This document shows, one piece after another, positions 22,966-30,392 of a DNA stretch of 64,000 bases. Origin of the DNA: Streptomyces sp. NBC_01431. Its GTDB lineage: Bacteria; Actinomycetota; Actinomycetes; Streptomycetales; Streptomycetaceae. The stretch spans positions 2,294,001 through 2,358,000 of the forward strand of contig NZ_CP109496.1 of assembly GCF_036231355.1 (NCBI RefSeq), in the 5' to 3' direction. The notes under the pieces are model-generated. The model did not search any database. It was not told the origin of the DNA and saw only the letters and a program-made list of their open reading frames with translations. Each line of letters begins with the position of its first letter. Position 1 is the first letter of the stretch. The translations under genes and the position numbers were made by a program.

Positions 22966-23579
22966 CCGCGACTCGTTCCACCCCGGCATCACGCACCGGG
23001 GCTCCGCGCAGTCCCCGGCCTCCACGAAAGAGCTCCGCCTTGACCATGCACAAACCGATCCGGAAGGCCATGCTGGCCACCGCAGCACTGGCACTAGCGG
23101 CGGCGGGCTGCGCGGAGTCGCACGACTACGCCATCCCGAAGGAGGCGTGCGGGGTCCCCATCGATTCGGCCCTCCTATCACCCCTGTTGCCGCCGGGGAA
23201 GAAGCTCACCCAGGACAAGTACGACGCGGGGGCGGGGAGCCCTCGCTGTCGCTTGGCGGTCGATACGGATCGTGTCGTCTACTTGAACGGGGACGTCATT
23301 TCGACCGATACCGACCCCATCAAGCTGGACCCCCGAGGGATGCAGCGCATGGGCCATCCCTCGGCAGTCAATTTGGGCGACGGCGCCCAGGTCGCCGACT
23401 GGGGCGCCATCGCCTTCGCCGACTGCACCCACCAGGGCAAGAAGCAACGCTTCGTCGCTCTGGTCCAGTTGGAGAAGCCCGTCCCCGAGAAGGTCTCCGA
23501 GCGCAGGGACGCTCTCGTCTCCTTCCTGCGGGCCTACCTCCCCGCGGCAATGAAGGCACAGGGCTGCACACGTCCGTAA
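22962..23579 (+). CDS. Putative lipoprotein of unknown function
   Basis: Up to 205 residues. An internal ATG at 23046 begins a textbook lipoprotein signal (MHKPIRKAML, hydrophobic core, LAAAGC lipobox), so 23046 may be the true start. The GTG at 22962 is supported by the four-base overlap with the small ORF before it. The mature part contains paired cysteines (ACGVPIDS, SPRCRLAV, FADCTHQG, QGCTRP), suggesting two disulfides outside the cell. No family recognised. Its place behind eccC hints at an accessory role, but this region has been rearranged. Confidence 0.65.
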   Translation: MTATRSTPASRTGAPRSPRPPRKSSALTMHKPIRKAMLATAALALAAAGCAESHDYAIPKEACGVPIDSALLSPLLPPGKKLTQDKYDAGAGSPRCRLAVDTDRVVYLNGDVISTDTDPIKLDPRGMQRMGHPSAVNLGDGAQVADWGAIAFADCTHQGKKQRFVALVQLEKPVPEKVSERRDALVSFLRAYLPAAMKAQGCTRP

Positions 23580-23615
23580 GAGGCCGCCGTCGCCGCTCGT
23601 CAGGGGCAGGCGCCC

Positions 23616-24420
23616 TCAGAAAGTGAGGTCTGGCGTGGTCGTGCCTCGCGCGGTGGTCAAGATCTGTTCGTGGAAGTCGCGCGAAGCGGTCTCGCGGGGG
23701 TAGCGGGAGCGAAGTCCCTTGTCCAGCTCGTTGGCGACCAAAAGCAGAGACGGAAGCGACTTGCGATCCACTGCAAGGGCCGTGGTCCCCATGCCTACGG
23801 CCTCATCGATGTCGCCGGGGTGTGCGGCAGCGACTTCCAGTGTGAGACGGGCCTCTGCGGCGCGCATGGGAGAGATTTCGGTTCCGTCGGGGCCAGTGCT
23901 GATGCCGATGACAGATCGAGCGTGGGAGGCGGCGCGTTCATCGTCTCCGAGTAGCCGATACGCGTCCATCTCGTAGAAGTCCCATTTGTCCGGGTCGATG
24001 ATGAAGTGGTGCTCGGGGTGGTCCGGTCGGGGCAGACGGTCCAGCCTCGCGCGGCCCGCGTCAAGGGAGTCACGGACCAGGCTGGCGTCCCCCATGCGTG
24101 CGGCGGCGCGCCTTGTGCGCGTACAGCTGCACGCCGACGGAGTGCGTCTGGTCGGCGACGTGCCCGGCTTCCACAGCGTGGAGCATGTCCTGCCATCGGC
24201 ACTGAGTGAGCGAACCACGCCTCGATCTCCCACGCCCAAGCCTTGATCTCTCCGTGTTCGGCCTCGCCACCAATGCGAAGTGCGGCGGCCGTACTGAGGT
24301 TCGCGGCCTCGTGCTGTCCCCGGTCGTACTGGACGCATGCATTCAGCAGAAACAGCCATCCGGCGTCCACGAGAAACTCTCGGTGCTGGCGCCCAGAGAT
24401 GGTGGCTTGTGGCATGGATA
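23616..24420 (-). pseudogene. Decayed XRE-family regulator of a WhiJ-like cassette
   Basis: Three pieces in three frames add up to the C-terminal sensor part of the Streptomyces XRE regulators with TPR-like repeats. Frame one (24415 to about 24203) encodes REFLVDAGWLFLLNACV and EIKAWAWEIEAWFAHS. Frame two (about 24213-24105) encodes QDMLHAVEAGHVADQTHSVG. Frame three (about 24101-23616) encodes EHHFIIDPDKWDFYEMDAY and the rest to the stop. So there are frameshifts near 24205 and 24105, and the N-terminal helix-turn-helix (about 130 residues) is missing, cut off where the divergent ATPase gene begins. Sequencing error could explain one shift, not the missing domain. Confidence 0.75.
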
Positions 24421-24449
24421 CGAGAAGAGCGGAGCGGCACGAGCACGTG

Positions 24450-24986
24450 ATGAACGAACTGGACGCGTTCGCCCACTGGTACGTCGAGCCCGACCCGTCC
24501 TCAGCCGGGAACCTCTTGCAGCTGACTCTCTTCGCAGAGTTCCCCGACACGCTCCGTGTGGCGCGTGACATGGCGACCACGTTCCTTCAGGGCTCGGTTG
24601 CGGATGAGACCGTGGCCGATGTCCGGCTGATCGTCTCCGAACTGGTCGGCAATGTGGTGCATCATGCGGTGCCGGACTGCTGCCTGGCTCGTCCTGGTGG
24701 GAGTCGGCGCAACGATGTGACCTTCAAGTTGTGGCCGAAGTGGTTGTTCGTCGGGGTCGCGGATGAGGACTCGACGCCTCCTCTGCTTCCTCTGGGAGAC
24801 ACCTTCTCCCTTTCCCTGGGCCTGCTGGGGGAACTGCCGGAAGCAGTGCTACCGGACAGCGGCCGGGGGCTGCTGCTCGTTCAGCGTGTGGCAGCGGCGG
24901 TCTGGTGGATGCCGAAGGAGCCGGGCGGCAAGACAGTGTGGTGTCGGTTCGACCTCGACGGCGAAACAGCAGACAGACGGCCTTGA
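24450..24986 (+). CDS. RsbW-like ATP-binding protein
   Basis: 178 residues with a histidine-kinase-type ATPase fold (HATPase_c family of anti-sigma/serine kinase proteins). The N-box is LIVSELVGNVVHHA near residues 58-71, followed by GVADED and the G-box DSGRGLLLVQRV near 132-143. No HisKA or membrane segment is present. Such proteins occur beside XRE regulators and DUF397 proteins in many Streptomyces WhiJ-like loci. The start is uncertain: ATG 24450, the adjacent GTG 24447 and ATG at about 24417 are all possible, and none has a good ribosome binding site. Confidence 0.75.
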   Translation: MNELDAFAHWYVEPDPSSAGNLLQLTLFAEFPDTLRVARDMATTFLQGSVADETVADVRLIVSELVGNVVHHAVPDCCLARPGGSRRNDVTFKLWPKWLFVGVADEDSTPPLLPLGDTFSLSLGLLGELPEAVLPDSGRGLLLVQRVAAAVWWMPKEPGGKTVWCRFDLDGETADRRP

Positions 24987-25387
24987 CGGTCTCCGGGCCG
25001 CCGCCTCCCAACTATTCCCGTGATCGAGAGCGGGCGGCTGGCTCGGGGCCAGAGCCAGCTCTCCGACCAACGGGGCGCTGCCTCTCGACGTCGCGGGCGC
25101 CGATTGCGCTCCGGGGGTGCCCCGTGCGCCAGGCGCGGGCACTCTTGCTGTCGATAGCCGGAGGGTGTCGTGTACCGGCCGGGTCGGCGAGCTGCCAGGG
25201 CAGACGGCGCTCAGGCCTGCACCGCCTGTGCGGGATTTTTGCCTCAGCCCCCCATGCACTCGATTCCCGCCCGCTCACCCGCGCGCACCTCACGCCGCCA
25301 AGTAGGCTGAGCGGACAGCTGGTTGATGTACCTATCGGCTGCGCTTGGCACGTCCGGGTCGGCACGTCTGGAAGGAATCGCTCCGTC
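24987..25387. other. Intergenic region without recognisable gene
   Basis: About 400 bases between the ATPase and DUF397 genes. The open frames here show no codon bias, ribosome binding site or familiar protein segment. The end (25365-25387) holds the GGAAGGA ribosome binding site of the DUF397 gene. A promoter for that gene must lie here, but I could not place it. Confidence 0.5.
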
Positions 25388-25681
25388 ATGGCTGAGGAAC
25401 AGGACAGGGAACTCCAGGAGCGCAAGGAGCGCGAGAAGAACGAGCTGTACGCCCTCGACATCTCGGGGGTCGAGTGGCACAGCGCCCCGGGCACGTCCGA
25501 GGACGAGGAGCGCGTCGAGATCGCCTACCTGCCGGCCGGCGCCGTGGCCATGCGGTCCTCCGTGGACCCGGAGACGGTGCTGCGGTACACCGAGGCGGAG
25601 TGGCAGGCGTTCGTACTGGGCGCGCGGGACGGGGAGTTCGACCTGGAGCCGTCGGTGCGCAACGGGGGCATCGAGGCGTAG
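25388..25681 (+). CDS. DUF397 domain protein
   Basis: 97 residues from ATG 25388, with GGAAGGA about 12 bases upstream. After a charged N-terminal helix (residues 1-20) the sequence follows the DUF397 pattern: DISGVEWHSAPGTSEDEERVEIAYL, AVAMRSS, then the typical end YTEAEWQAFVLGARDGEFD. DUF397 proteins act with XRE regulators of the WhiJ/BldB-associated group, probably as protein antagonists. Here the neighbouring regulator is decayed, so this copy may be orphaned or may serve another regulator. Confidence 0.85.
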   Translation: MAEEQDRELQERKEREKNELYALDISGVEWHSAPGTSEDEERVEIAYLPAGAVAMRSSVDPETVLRYTEAEWQAFVLGARDGEFDLEPSVRNGGIEA

Positions 25682-25704
25682 CAGTCACCGCTCCCGCGGA
25701 CACA

Positions 25705-25743
25705 GAACGGGGTGGGCACCTCCCGCGCGTGCCCACCCCGTTC
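25705..25743. terminator. Bidirectional terminator hairpin between DUF397 gene and esxA
   Basis: A perfect 15-bp stem (25705-25719 with 25729-25743) encloses a nine-base loop, exactly between two convergent genes. No U-tract on either side. Confidence 0.75.
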
Positions 25744-25761
25744 GCCGATTCCCGGCACTCC

Positions 25762-26064
25762 TCACTGGAAGTAGCCGGCCGCCTTGTGGTCCCCGGCGCG
25801 GTAGGTCGGGCCGGCCTCGGCTACGGCGTTGGCGATCTGCATCAGCGAGGTCTGAACGCTCTGGGCGGTGTTGTTCCAGTCCCGCTGCTTGGTGGCGTAC
25901 ACCTCGTGGGCCTGGCCGTGCCAGTTGGCGGCGGCCCTGTCGACCAGCTTGCCGATGTCCTCAAGGTCCTGCTGGAGCTTGCCGGCCTGGTTCTTGATGG
26001 CTTCGGCCGCCTGGTCCAGGCTGCCGTAGTGGACTCCGAGGACATCGCCGCTGTTGTCAGGCAT
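25762..26064 (-). CDS. esxA: WXG100 secretion substrate, EsxA-like
   Basis: Exactly 100 residues, two helices separated by the W-x-G turn NWHG (W48-G50). The C-terminal tail carries YRAGD (Y88-D92), a fit to the YxxxD/E type VII export signal. Such proteins are secreted as helical-hairpin dimers through EccC-driven pores. It lies 72 bases downstream of a second WXG100 gene, its expected partner. The EsxA/EsxB naming between the two is by convention and uncertain. Confidence 0.9.
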   Translation of the reverse strand: MPDNSGDVLGVHYGSLDQAAEAIKNQAGKLQQDLEDIGKLVDRAAANWHGQAHEVYATKQRDWNNTAQSVQTSLMQIANAVAEAGPTYRAGDHKAAGYFQ

Positions 26065-26136
26065 GACTTCCCCAATCTCTTTGGTGAATAAGGTGGTTGT
26101 GGGCTGACGCCGCGAGGCGGGGCGAACCCGGCGCGA

Positions 26137-26502
26137 CTAGTACGTGCTGAGGTTCGAGGTGATCGCGGTCGTGGCCCCCGCGTCACCGCTGTAACCGTCC
26201 ACGACGTCGATGCCCATGAGGGCCTTGCGGACCTCCTCGTCGGTGTCGCCCTTGAGGGTGCGGGTCGCCTTCATCGCCTCAAGGAAGTCCAGGAGCAGCC
26301 GACCCATGTGGACCATCTGGTTGTTGATGTGGGTCTGCTTCTTGTCGAAGGCGTGGGCGCCGATGCCCTCCCAGGCCCCTTCGAGGCTGTTGATCACGTT
26401 CTGGAGTTGGTTGACCTGGCCCTTCACCGATTCGAACCGGTCGAGGATCTGCCCCTCCAACTTGGCCATTTCGCTGTCTGATACCCGCTGGTCCTGCGTC
26501 AT
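26137..26502 (-). CDS. esxB: WXG100 secretion substrate, EsxB-like
   Basis: 121 residues with the WXG turn AWEG at W44-G46 and helical heptads on both sides. A 20-residue extension follows the usual 100-residue hairpin and has no clear YxxxD/E motif, consistent with the export signal being in its partner. GGAAGG precedes ATG 26502. It is the upstream gene of the pair and lies 102 bases after the mycosin gene. Confidence 0.9.
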   Translation of the reverse strand: MTQDQRVSDSEMAKLEGQILDRFESVKGQVNQLQNVINSLEGAWEGIGAHAFDKKQTHINNQMVHMGRLLLDFLEAMKATRTLKGDTDEEVRKALMGIDVVDGYSGDAGATTAITSNLSTY

Positions 26503-26604
26503 GCCAGGCCTTCCCTTCGTGGTGGCGATGCTGGTGATAGTGGTGGTGCGGATGGCCGTACGTCAGCCGAGCGCCGCGGTGTGCCGGTGCCGGCGCCCCC
26601 GCGC

Positions 26605-27879
26605 TCAGGCGCCGCGGCGCCGCGTCCTGAGCACGGCGAACACGCCGCCCCCGATGACGACGAGCCCGACGAGGACCCCGCCGACGACCCAGGGCGTGCT
26701 TCCGCCGCCCTTGGCCCCGCCCGTACCTTCGCCTTGGCCTTCACCCCTGGCGACAGCCTCGCCCTTCGGGGCCGGCGAGGAGCTGGGCGCGGCCGGGGTG
26801 GCCGGGGGCGCGCCACTCCCCCCGTTCTCCTTGGCAAGAGGGTCGACGTCGGCGGGGCCGGGGTTGATGTTCGCCTGCTCCACGACGAGCCGGGGGCGGA
26901 TCAGCCCGTAGCCGAGGTACTTACTGGGGGTGCTCTTGTCCCAGGACCGCCCGGCGGTGTCGATCATCGTGCGCAGCACTTGGTCGGCGGTCCAGGTGGG
27001 GTGAGCGGACCAGATCAGGGCGGCTGAGGCGGAGGCGATGGCGGAGGCGGCGCTGGTGCCGTCGGCAGTGCAATAGGCCTGGAACTCGGCGTTGCACCAT
27101 CGCGAAACATTCAGGCCTGGCGCTGCCAGATCAACAGAGTCGCCTGAGTGGGAGAACTTTCCAACAGTGCCCTTGGCATCCGCAGCCGCAACGCCTACGA
27201 CACCGGGCAACGCGGCAGGAAATTCGAGCAGGCCATTGTTCTCCTCGCCGTCATTGCCAGTTCCGGCAAACATCAACTTACCTTTTGACGCTGCATACCT
27301 AACTGCGTCCTCCAGGCCAGGATCTTTCGTATGCGCCCCGAAAGACATGTTGATGATCTTGGCATCCGAATCCGCAGCTGCCCGAATCGCCTGCGCCGGA
27401 AGTTTCGTAAGCTTCAACTCCGCAGGATCCTTCAACGTACTCAGCACGATCCTGAGAGGGATGATCTTAGCCCCCGGAGCCAACCCTTTGATCCCTCCGC
27501 CCTGGCCGGTTCCGGCGATCATCTCCGCCATCGTCGTACCATGGCCGTCATAATCCTTGGTTGCCCCGTATGCAGCAGCTGCCGGGACTTCCTGACTGAG
27601 CACTTGCCCCTTCAGGGAAGGTGTGTCCGCATTGACGCCGGTATCCACAACAGCAACTTTGACGCCCTTGCCGGTACTCACCTTCCACAAGTCTTCTGCG
27701 TGCATGGCGTCCAGGTACCATTGCTTGAGCGGGGCGTCATCAGCGGTGGCGTGAGGAGCCAATCCCACAGACCCGACAGCCCAGGCAGCGAGCGCTGCGC
27801 TAACGGAGACCACCCGTCTTCCAGCGCGCACCCCAAACATCGGGCTGCACTGCTTGCGTCCGCTCATTGGTGGCTTCAT
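26605..27879 (-). CDS. mycP: Mycosin (S8 subtilisin-like protease), first copy
   Basis: Mycosins are membrane-anchored serine proteases that stabilise and process type VII machinery. The 424-residue protein has an N-terminal signal (about 20-46), a catalytic triad D79 (VVDTG), H113 (DGHGT) and S276 (GTSAASA), a Pro/Ala/Gly-rich linker, and a C-terminal transmembrane anchor near 393-415 with Arg-rich tail. Two cysteines (262, 270) could form a disulfide. Codon composition changes within the gene: from about 27070 upward it is much less GC-rich than its 3' end. It is the first of two mycosins in this locus. Confidence 0.9.
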   Translation of the reverse strand: MKPPMSGRKQCSPMFGVRAGRRVVSVSAALAAWAVGSVGLAPHATADDAPLKQWYLDAMHAEDLWKVSTGKGVKVAVVDTGVNADTPSLKGQVLSQEVPAAAAYGATKDYDGHGTTMAEMIAGTGQGGGIKGLAPGAKIIPLRIVLSTLKDPAELKLTKLPAQAIRAAADSDAKIINMSFGAHTKDPGLEDAVRYAASKGKLMFAGTGNDGEENNGLLEFPAALPGVVGVAAADAKGTVGKFSHSGDSVDLAAPGLNVSRWCNAEFQAYCTADGTSAASAIASASAALIWSAHPTWTADQVLRTMIDTAGRSWDKSTPSKYLGYGLIRPRLVVEQANINPGPADVDPLAKENGGSGAPPATPAAPSSSPAPKGEAVARGEGQGEGTGGAKGGGSTPWVVGGVLVGLVVIGGGVFAVLRTRRRGA

Positions 27880-27967
27880 GCGCCTAACGTCCTCGCCCTG
27901 TCCCTGATCGAATCGGTAGTAGTAAACGCCTCGGCGACCAGAATGGGCGCTTAGTCGTCTCGGTCAA

Positions 27968-29635
27968 TCAGTCCTCGAGTTCAGAGAATTCTTCGTCCTC
28001 TGAATCAGAAGGCCGCTCCCGCACCAGGCCTTCGCCACCCTTGGTAAAGGTATTACGCCCTGAACGAGCGCCAGCCGACCGCCCCATCGGGGAGCCGACC
28101 ACGCCATCCGGCCCACCTGTGAGGCGTCGACCCTTCTGCGCTGCTCCGGAAGCAGTTGGGCCACGCGTTCCAACAACACCACGTGGACCAGGCCCGCCAC
28201 TTGGCTTGATGTTTCCTGTCGTCGCTTCGCCGCCGACCACAGCACTCCTGCGTGTGTGGGAACCAGCGGAGTTCGGCGCTGCGGCATTCGGTCGCCCACC
28301 GACGATTCCGTTGCCCCGCCCTAGGATTCCTGCCGATCCGGCACGTGAAGGACCCGCCCCTGCAGCACGCGGAGTCCCTCCCGAGACACCTCGCCCTATC
28401 GGGGATTGTCCCGTTGGGGAGGCTGAACCTCTGCCCACCCCCTGGGCTGTATTGGCAGGACGCCCCACTGGATTCGAAGTTGAGGGCCCCGCACCAGTCG
28501 CCCCCGTAACTCCCTGGCGTGCTCCTGCGTGGGACTGCGCTGATTCAGAGATCCCGCCTACCGCTCTAACGGCTCTGGTCACGCTGTCGGCAGGCAGGTT
28601 CCAGGAGCCACTCGCAACGGGAGGAACAGACCCAAGACCAGGGTTGGTTGTGCTGGTAGGCGGAGGGGTCGTGGCCACTTGCCCCGCCGATGGCGCCGGA
28701 AGTGAAGTGACGCTGTTCAGCTCCGTGCCAGCATTGCGATCAAGGGCGGGGGCCGGGGAAGGTAACGAACCACCCACTAGCTGCCCGTAAGGGTTGAGGT
28801 TGGCTTCCAAGTGCCCAGGTGCCGACACTGATTCTGCAACGGCTCGGTGAGAGGTGCTCCCTCCATCTTCCGGGTGGAACCGAGTTGATTGCCCGGGCTC
28901 TGCCGCTCTGACCGGGATGATGGGATCGCCGGTGCCAGGCAGCGGCTGAGGCACTCCCACATTGGGCGGAGGCCCAAAAATAGGCGGCTGCTGCGCAGCC
29001 AGGGTCTGCTCTGAGACCGAGTAGAAGGACGACAGGCGGTTCATCTGGTTGATCGCCTCTTGGCGGTCCTTCTCCACCTTCACCGCCGCCTCGTACTCCG
29101 CGTTCCCCGCGATCCTCTTCGTCGGCGGAATATCTGCGACCTTGACCGGCTCGGTGCGGTGGTCGCGCTGGGGCATGGCCTTGCTCACCGATGCCAGGCC
29201 CGAGCCCGCGGCGCTGATCTGAACGGCCGCCACTTCGGCGAAGTCCGCCAACTGGTGTGTATTTCCAAAGAGGTTGTCGCCCCACGTGCGGAACGCGTCG
29301 CCCGACTCCCCCTCCCAGTGGACCGCGCCGACGTTCTTCTTGAGCTCGTCGGCTGCCTTCTTCATCGCATCCCGAGCTTTGAAAAGAGCATCACCAGCGT
29401 TGGTCAGGTGCGCCGGGTTGGCGTGCTCGACCAGGTCGATCATGTCGTTGAGCTGATGGCCCTCGAAATCGGTCTTTCCGAAGAAGCGGACCGCCCCCCC
29501 GAAGGGGAAGAGGCCCGACAGCGCCTGCGCCGCCTCAGTGGTCATGTCGGTGACGCCGACCTGCTCGCTCACGCGCTGCTTGTCCGTCAGCTGCGGAGCC
29601 GCAGGCTGTGAGGGCTGAGGCTTCTTGTCCGTCAC
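27968..29635 (-). CDS. Large WXG-containing, low-complexity type VII-associated protein (candidate effector)
   Basis: 555 residues from GTG 29635 (GTG 29644 would add three). The first 200 residues are helical, with a W-x-G turn at W107-G109 (HWEGESGDAFRTW), like a PPE/WXG substrate domain. The remaining 350 are Pro/Gly/Ser/Arg-rich and presumably disordered, ending in an acidic tail (SEDEEFSELED). The helical part uses typical GC-rich codons, while the tail (about 27968-28990) is distinctly less GC-rich. It stands 88 bases upstream of the mycosin, with its start close behind the 142-aa gene. I infer a secreted or surface substrate; no toxin domain is visible. Confidence 0.8.
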   Translation of the reverse strand: MTDKKPQPSQPAAPQLTDKQRVSEQVGVTDMTTEAAQALSGLFPFGGAVRFFGKTDFEGHQLNDMIDLVEHANPAHLTNAGDALFKARDAMKKAADELKKNVGAVHWEGESGDAFRTWGDNLFGNTHQLADFAEVAAVQISAAGSGLASVSKAMPQRDHRTEPVKVADIPPTKRIAGNAEYEAAVKVEKDRQEAINQMNRLSSFYSVSEQTLAAQQPPIFGPPPNVGVPQPLPGTGDPIIPVRAAEPGQSTRFHPEDGGSTSHRAVAESVSAPGHLEANLNPYGQLVGGSLPSPAPALDRNAGTELNSVTSLPAPSAGQVATTPPPTSTTNPGLGSVPPVASGSWNLPADSVTRAVRAVGGISESAQSHAGARQGVTGATGAGPSTSNPVGRPANTAQGVGRGSASPTGQSPIGRGVSGGTPRAAGAGPSRAGSAGILGRGNGIVGGRPNAAAPNSAGSHTRRSAVVGGEATTGNIKPSGGPGPRGVVGTRGPTASGAAQKGRRLTGGPDGVVGSPMGRSAGARSGRNTFTKGGEGLVRERPSDSEDEEFSELED

Positions 29636-29637
29636 CG

Positions 29638-30066
29638 CTACCACCCCGTCCCGGAAGTCTTGTCGTCCGTGCGCTGCGGCTTCGGCTTGCCGTCCTTTTC
29701 GCGCTGAGCCTGCTCGGCGTCGTAGTCGGTCGCGGACTTGATCGCCCAGAACCGCTGCCGCATCTCCTCATCCAGATTGTCGAACCCGATATCCGCCCCA
29801 TGCGCAGCGATCCCCATCGCCTCGATCTGGTGGCCGAGCGATTTCGACAGCGACGTCAGGTGTTCGTGTACGCGGTGGTACTGGGTGAAGAGGCCGTCCG
29901 CCTCGGGGAAAGCGGCATTTCCGGAGCTGAAGGACGTGCGGGCGATCTGCTGGTCCGCGATCTTCGTGGAGCTGCCGTGCGAACCCTCGAACTCAGTGAG
30001 CATCGCGTCCACCCGCCTCTTAAAGGTCGTCAGCGCCTCCATGCCCTTTTCGAGGTCACCGCTCAT
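29638..30066 (-). CDS. Helical protein, probable partner of the WXG-containing protein
   Basis: 142 residues from ATG 30066, chosen because GGAGG lies eight bases upstream; an in-frame start at 30108 lacks this. The protein is almost all helix (MEALTTFKRRVDAMLTEFEG, then YHRVHEHLTSLSKSLGHQIE) with a charged lysine-rich tail and no membrane segment. Its stop abuts the start of the 555-residue gene, so the two are coupled, the usual arrangement for a substrate and its binding partner or chaperone. Function is inferred from position only. Confidence 0.75.
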   Translation of the reverse strand: MSGDLEKGMEALTTFKRRVDAMLTEFEGSHGSSTKIADQQIARTSFSSGNAAFPEADGLFTQYHRVHEHLTSLSKSLGHQIEAMGIAAHGADIGFDNLDEEMRQRFWAIKSATDYDAEQAQREKDGKPKPQRTDDKTSGTGW

Positions 30067-30392
30067 CGCCGCCACCTCCGCCCATGTGGGCACAACGCCC
30101 CATGACACCCTCCCCGTAAACCAAAACCATTGCCGTTCACCCGCGCCGCGATCCGCCCCATTGACACCGCGTATCGCCCCGCTGTCACTCTAGCCAACGC
30201 CTGTCGCCCGCCCAACGGACTATCAGCGCGCCTGAGTTGACCCGGCCACCTCGACACTACGAGGGCTCACCGCACGCCGCATGAGTACGTCTACTCACTT
30301 CTGATCAGTTCTTCATCAGCATCGGTCGCCTGCTAGTCCACGGAGGCCAGATCTAGAACGCCCTTGACCCGTTCTGCACGAAGCCCTCGCAT
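30067..30392 (-). other. Intergenic region with lower GC upstream of the substrate operon
   Basis: About 325 bases between the second mycosin and the 142-aa gene. It must hold the promoter of the minus-strand 30066-to-25762 gene group. A CTGATCAG palindrome near 30302 and comparatively AT-rich tracts at 30290-30330 stand out. No gene and no certain promoter boxes. Confidence 0.45.

Noticed and set aside
22780..25700. Prophage or integrative element behind eccC
   Set aside because: Lower GC is clear, but no integrase, transposase, tRNA target or flanking direct repeat was seen.
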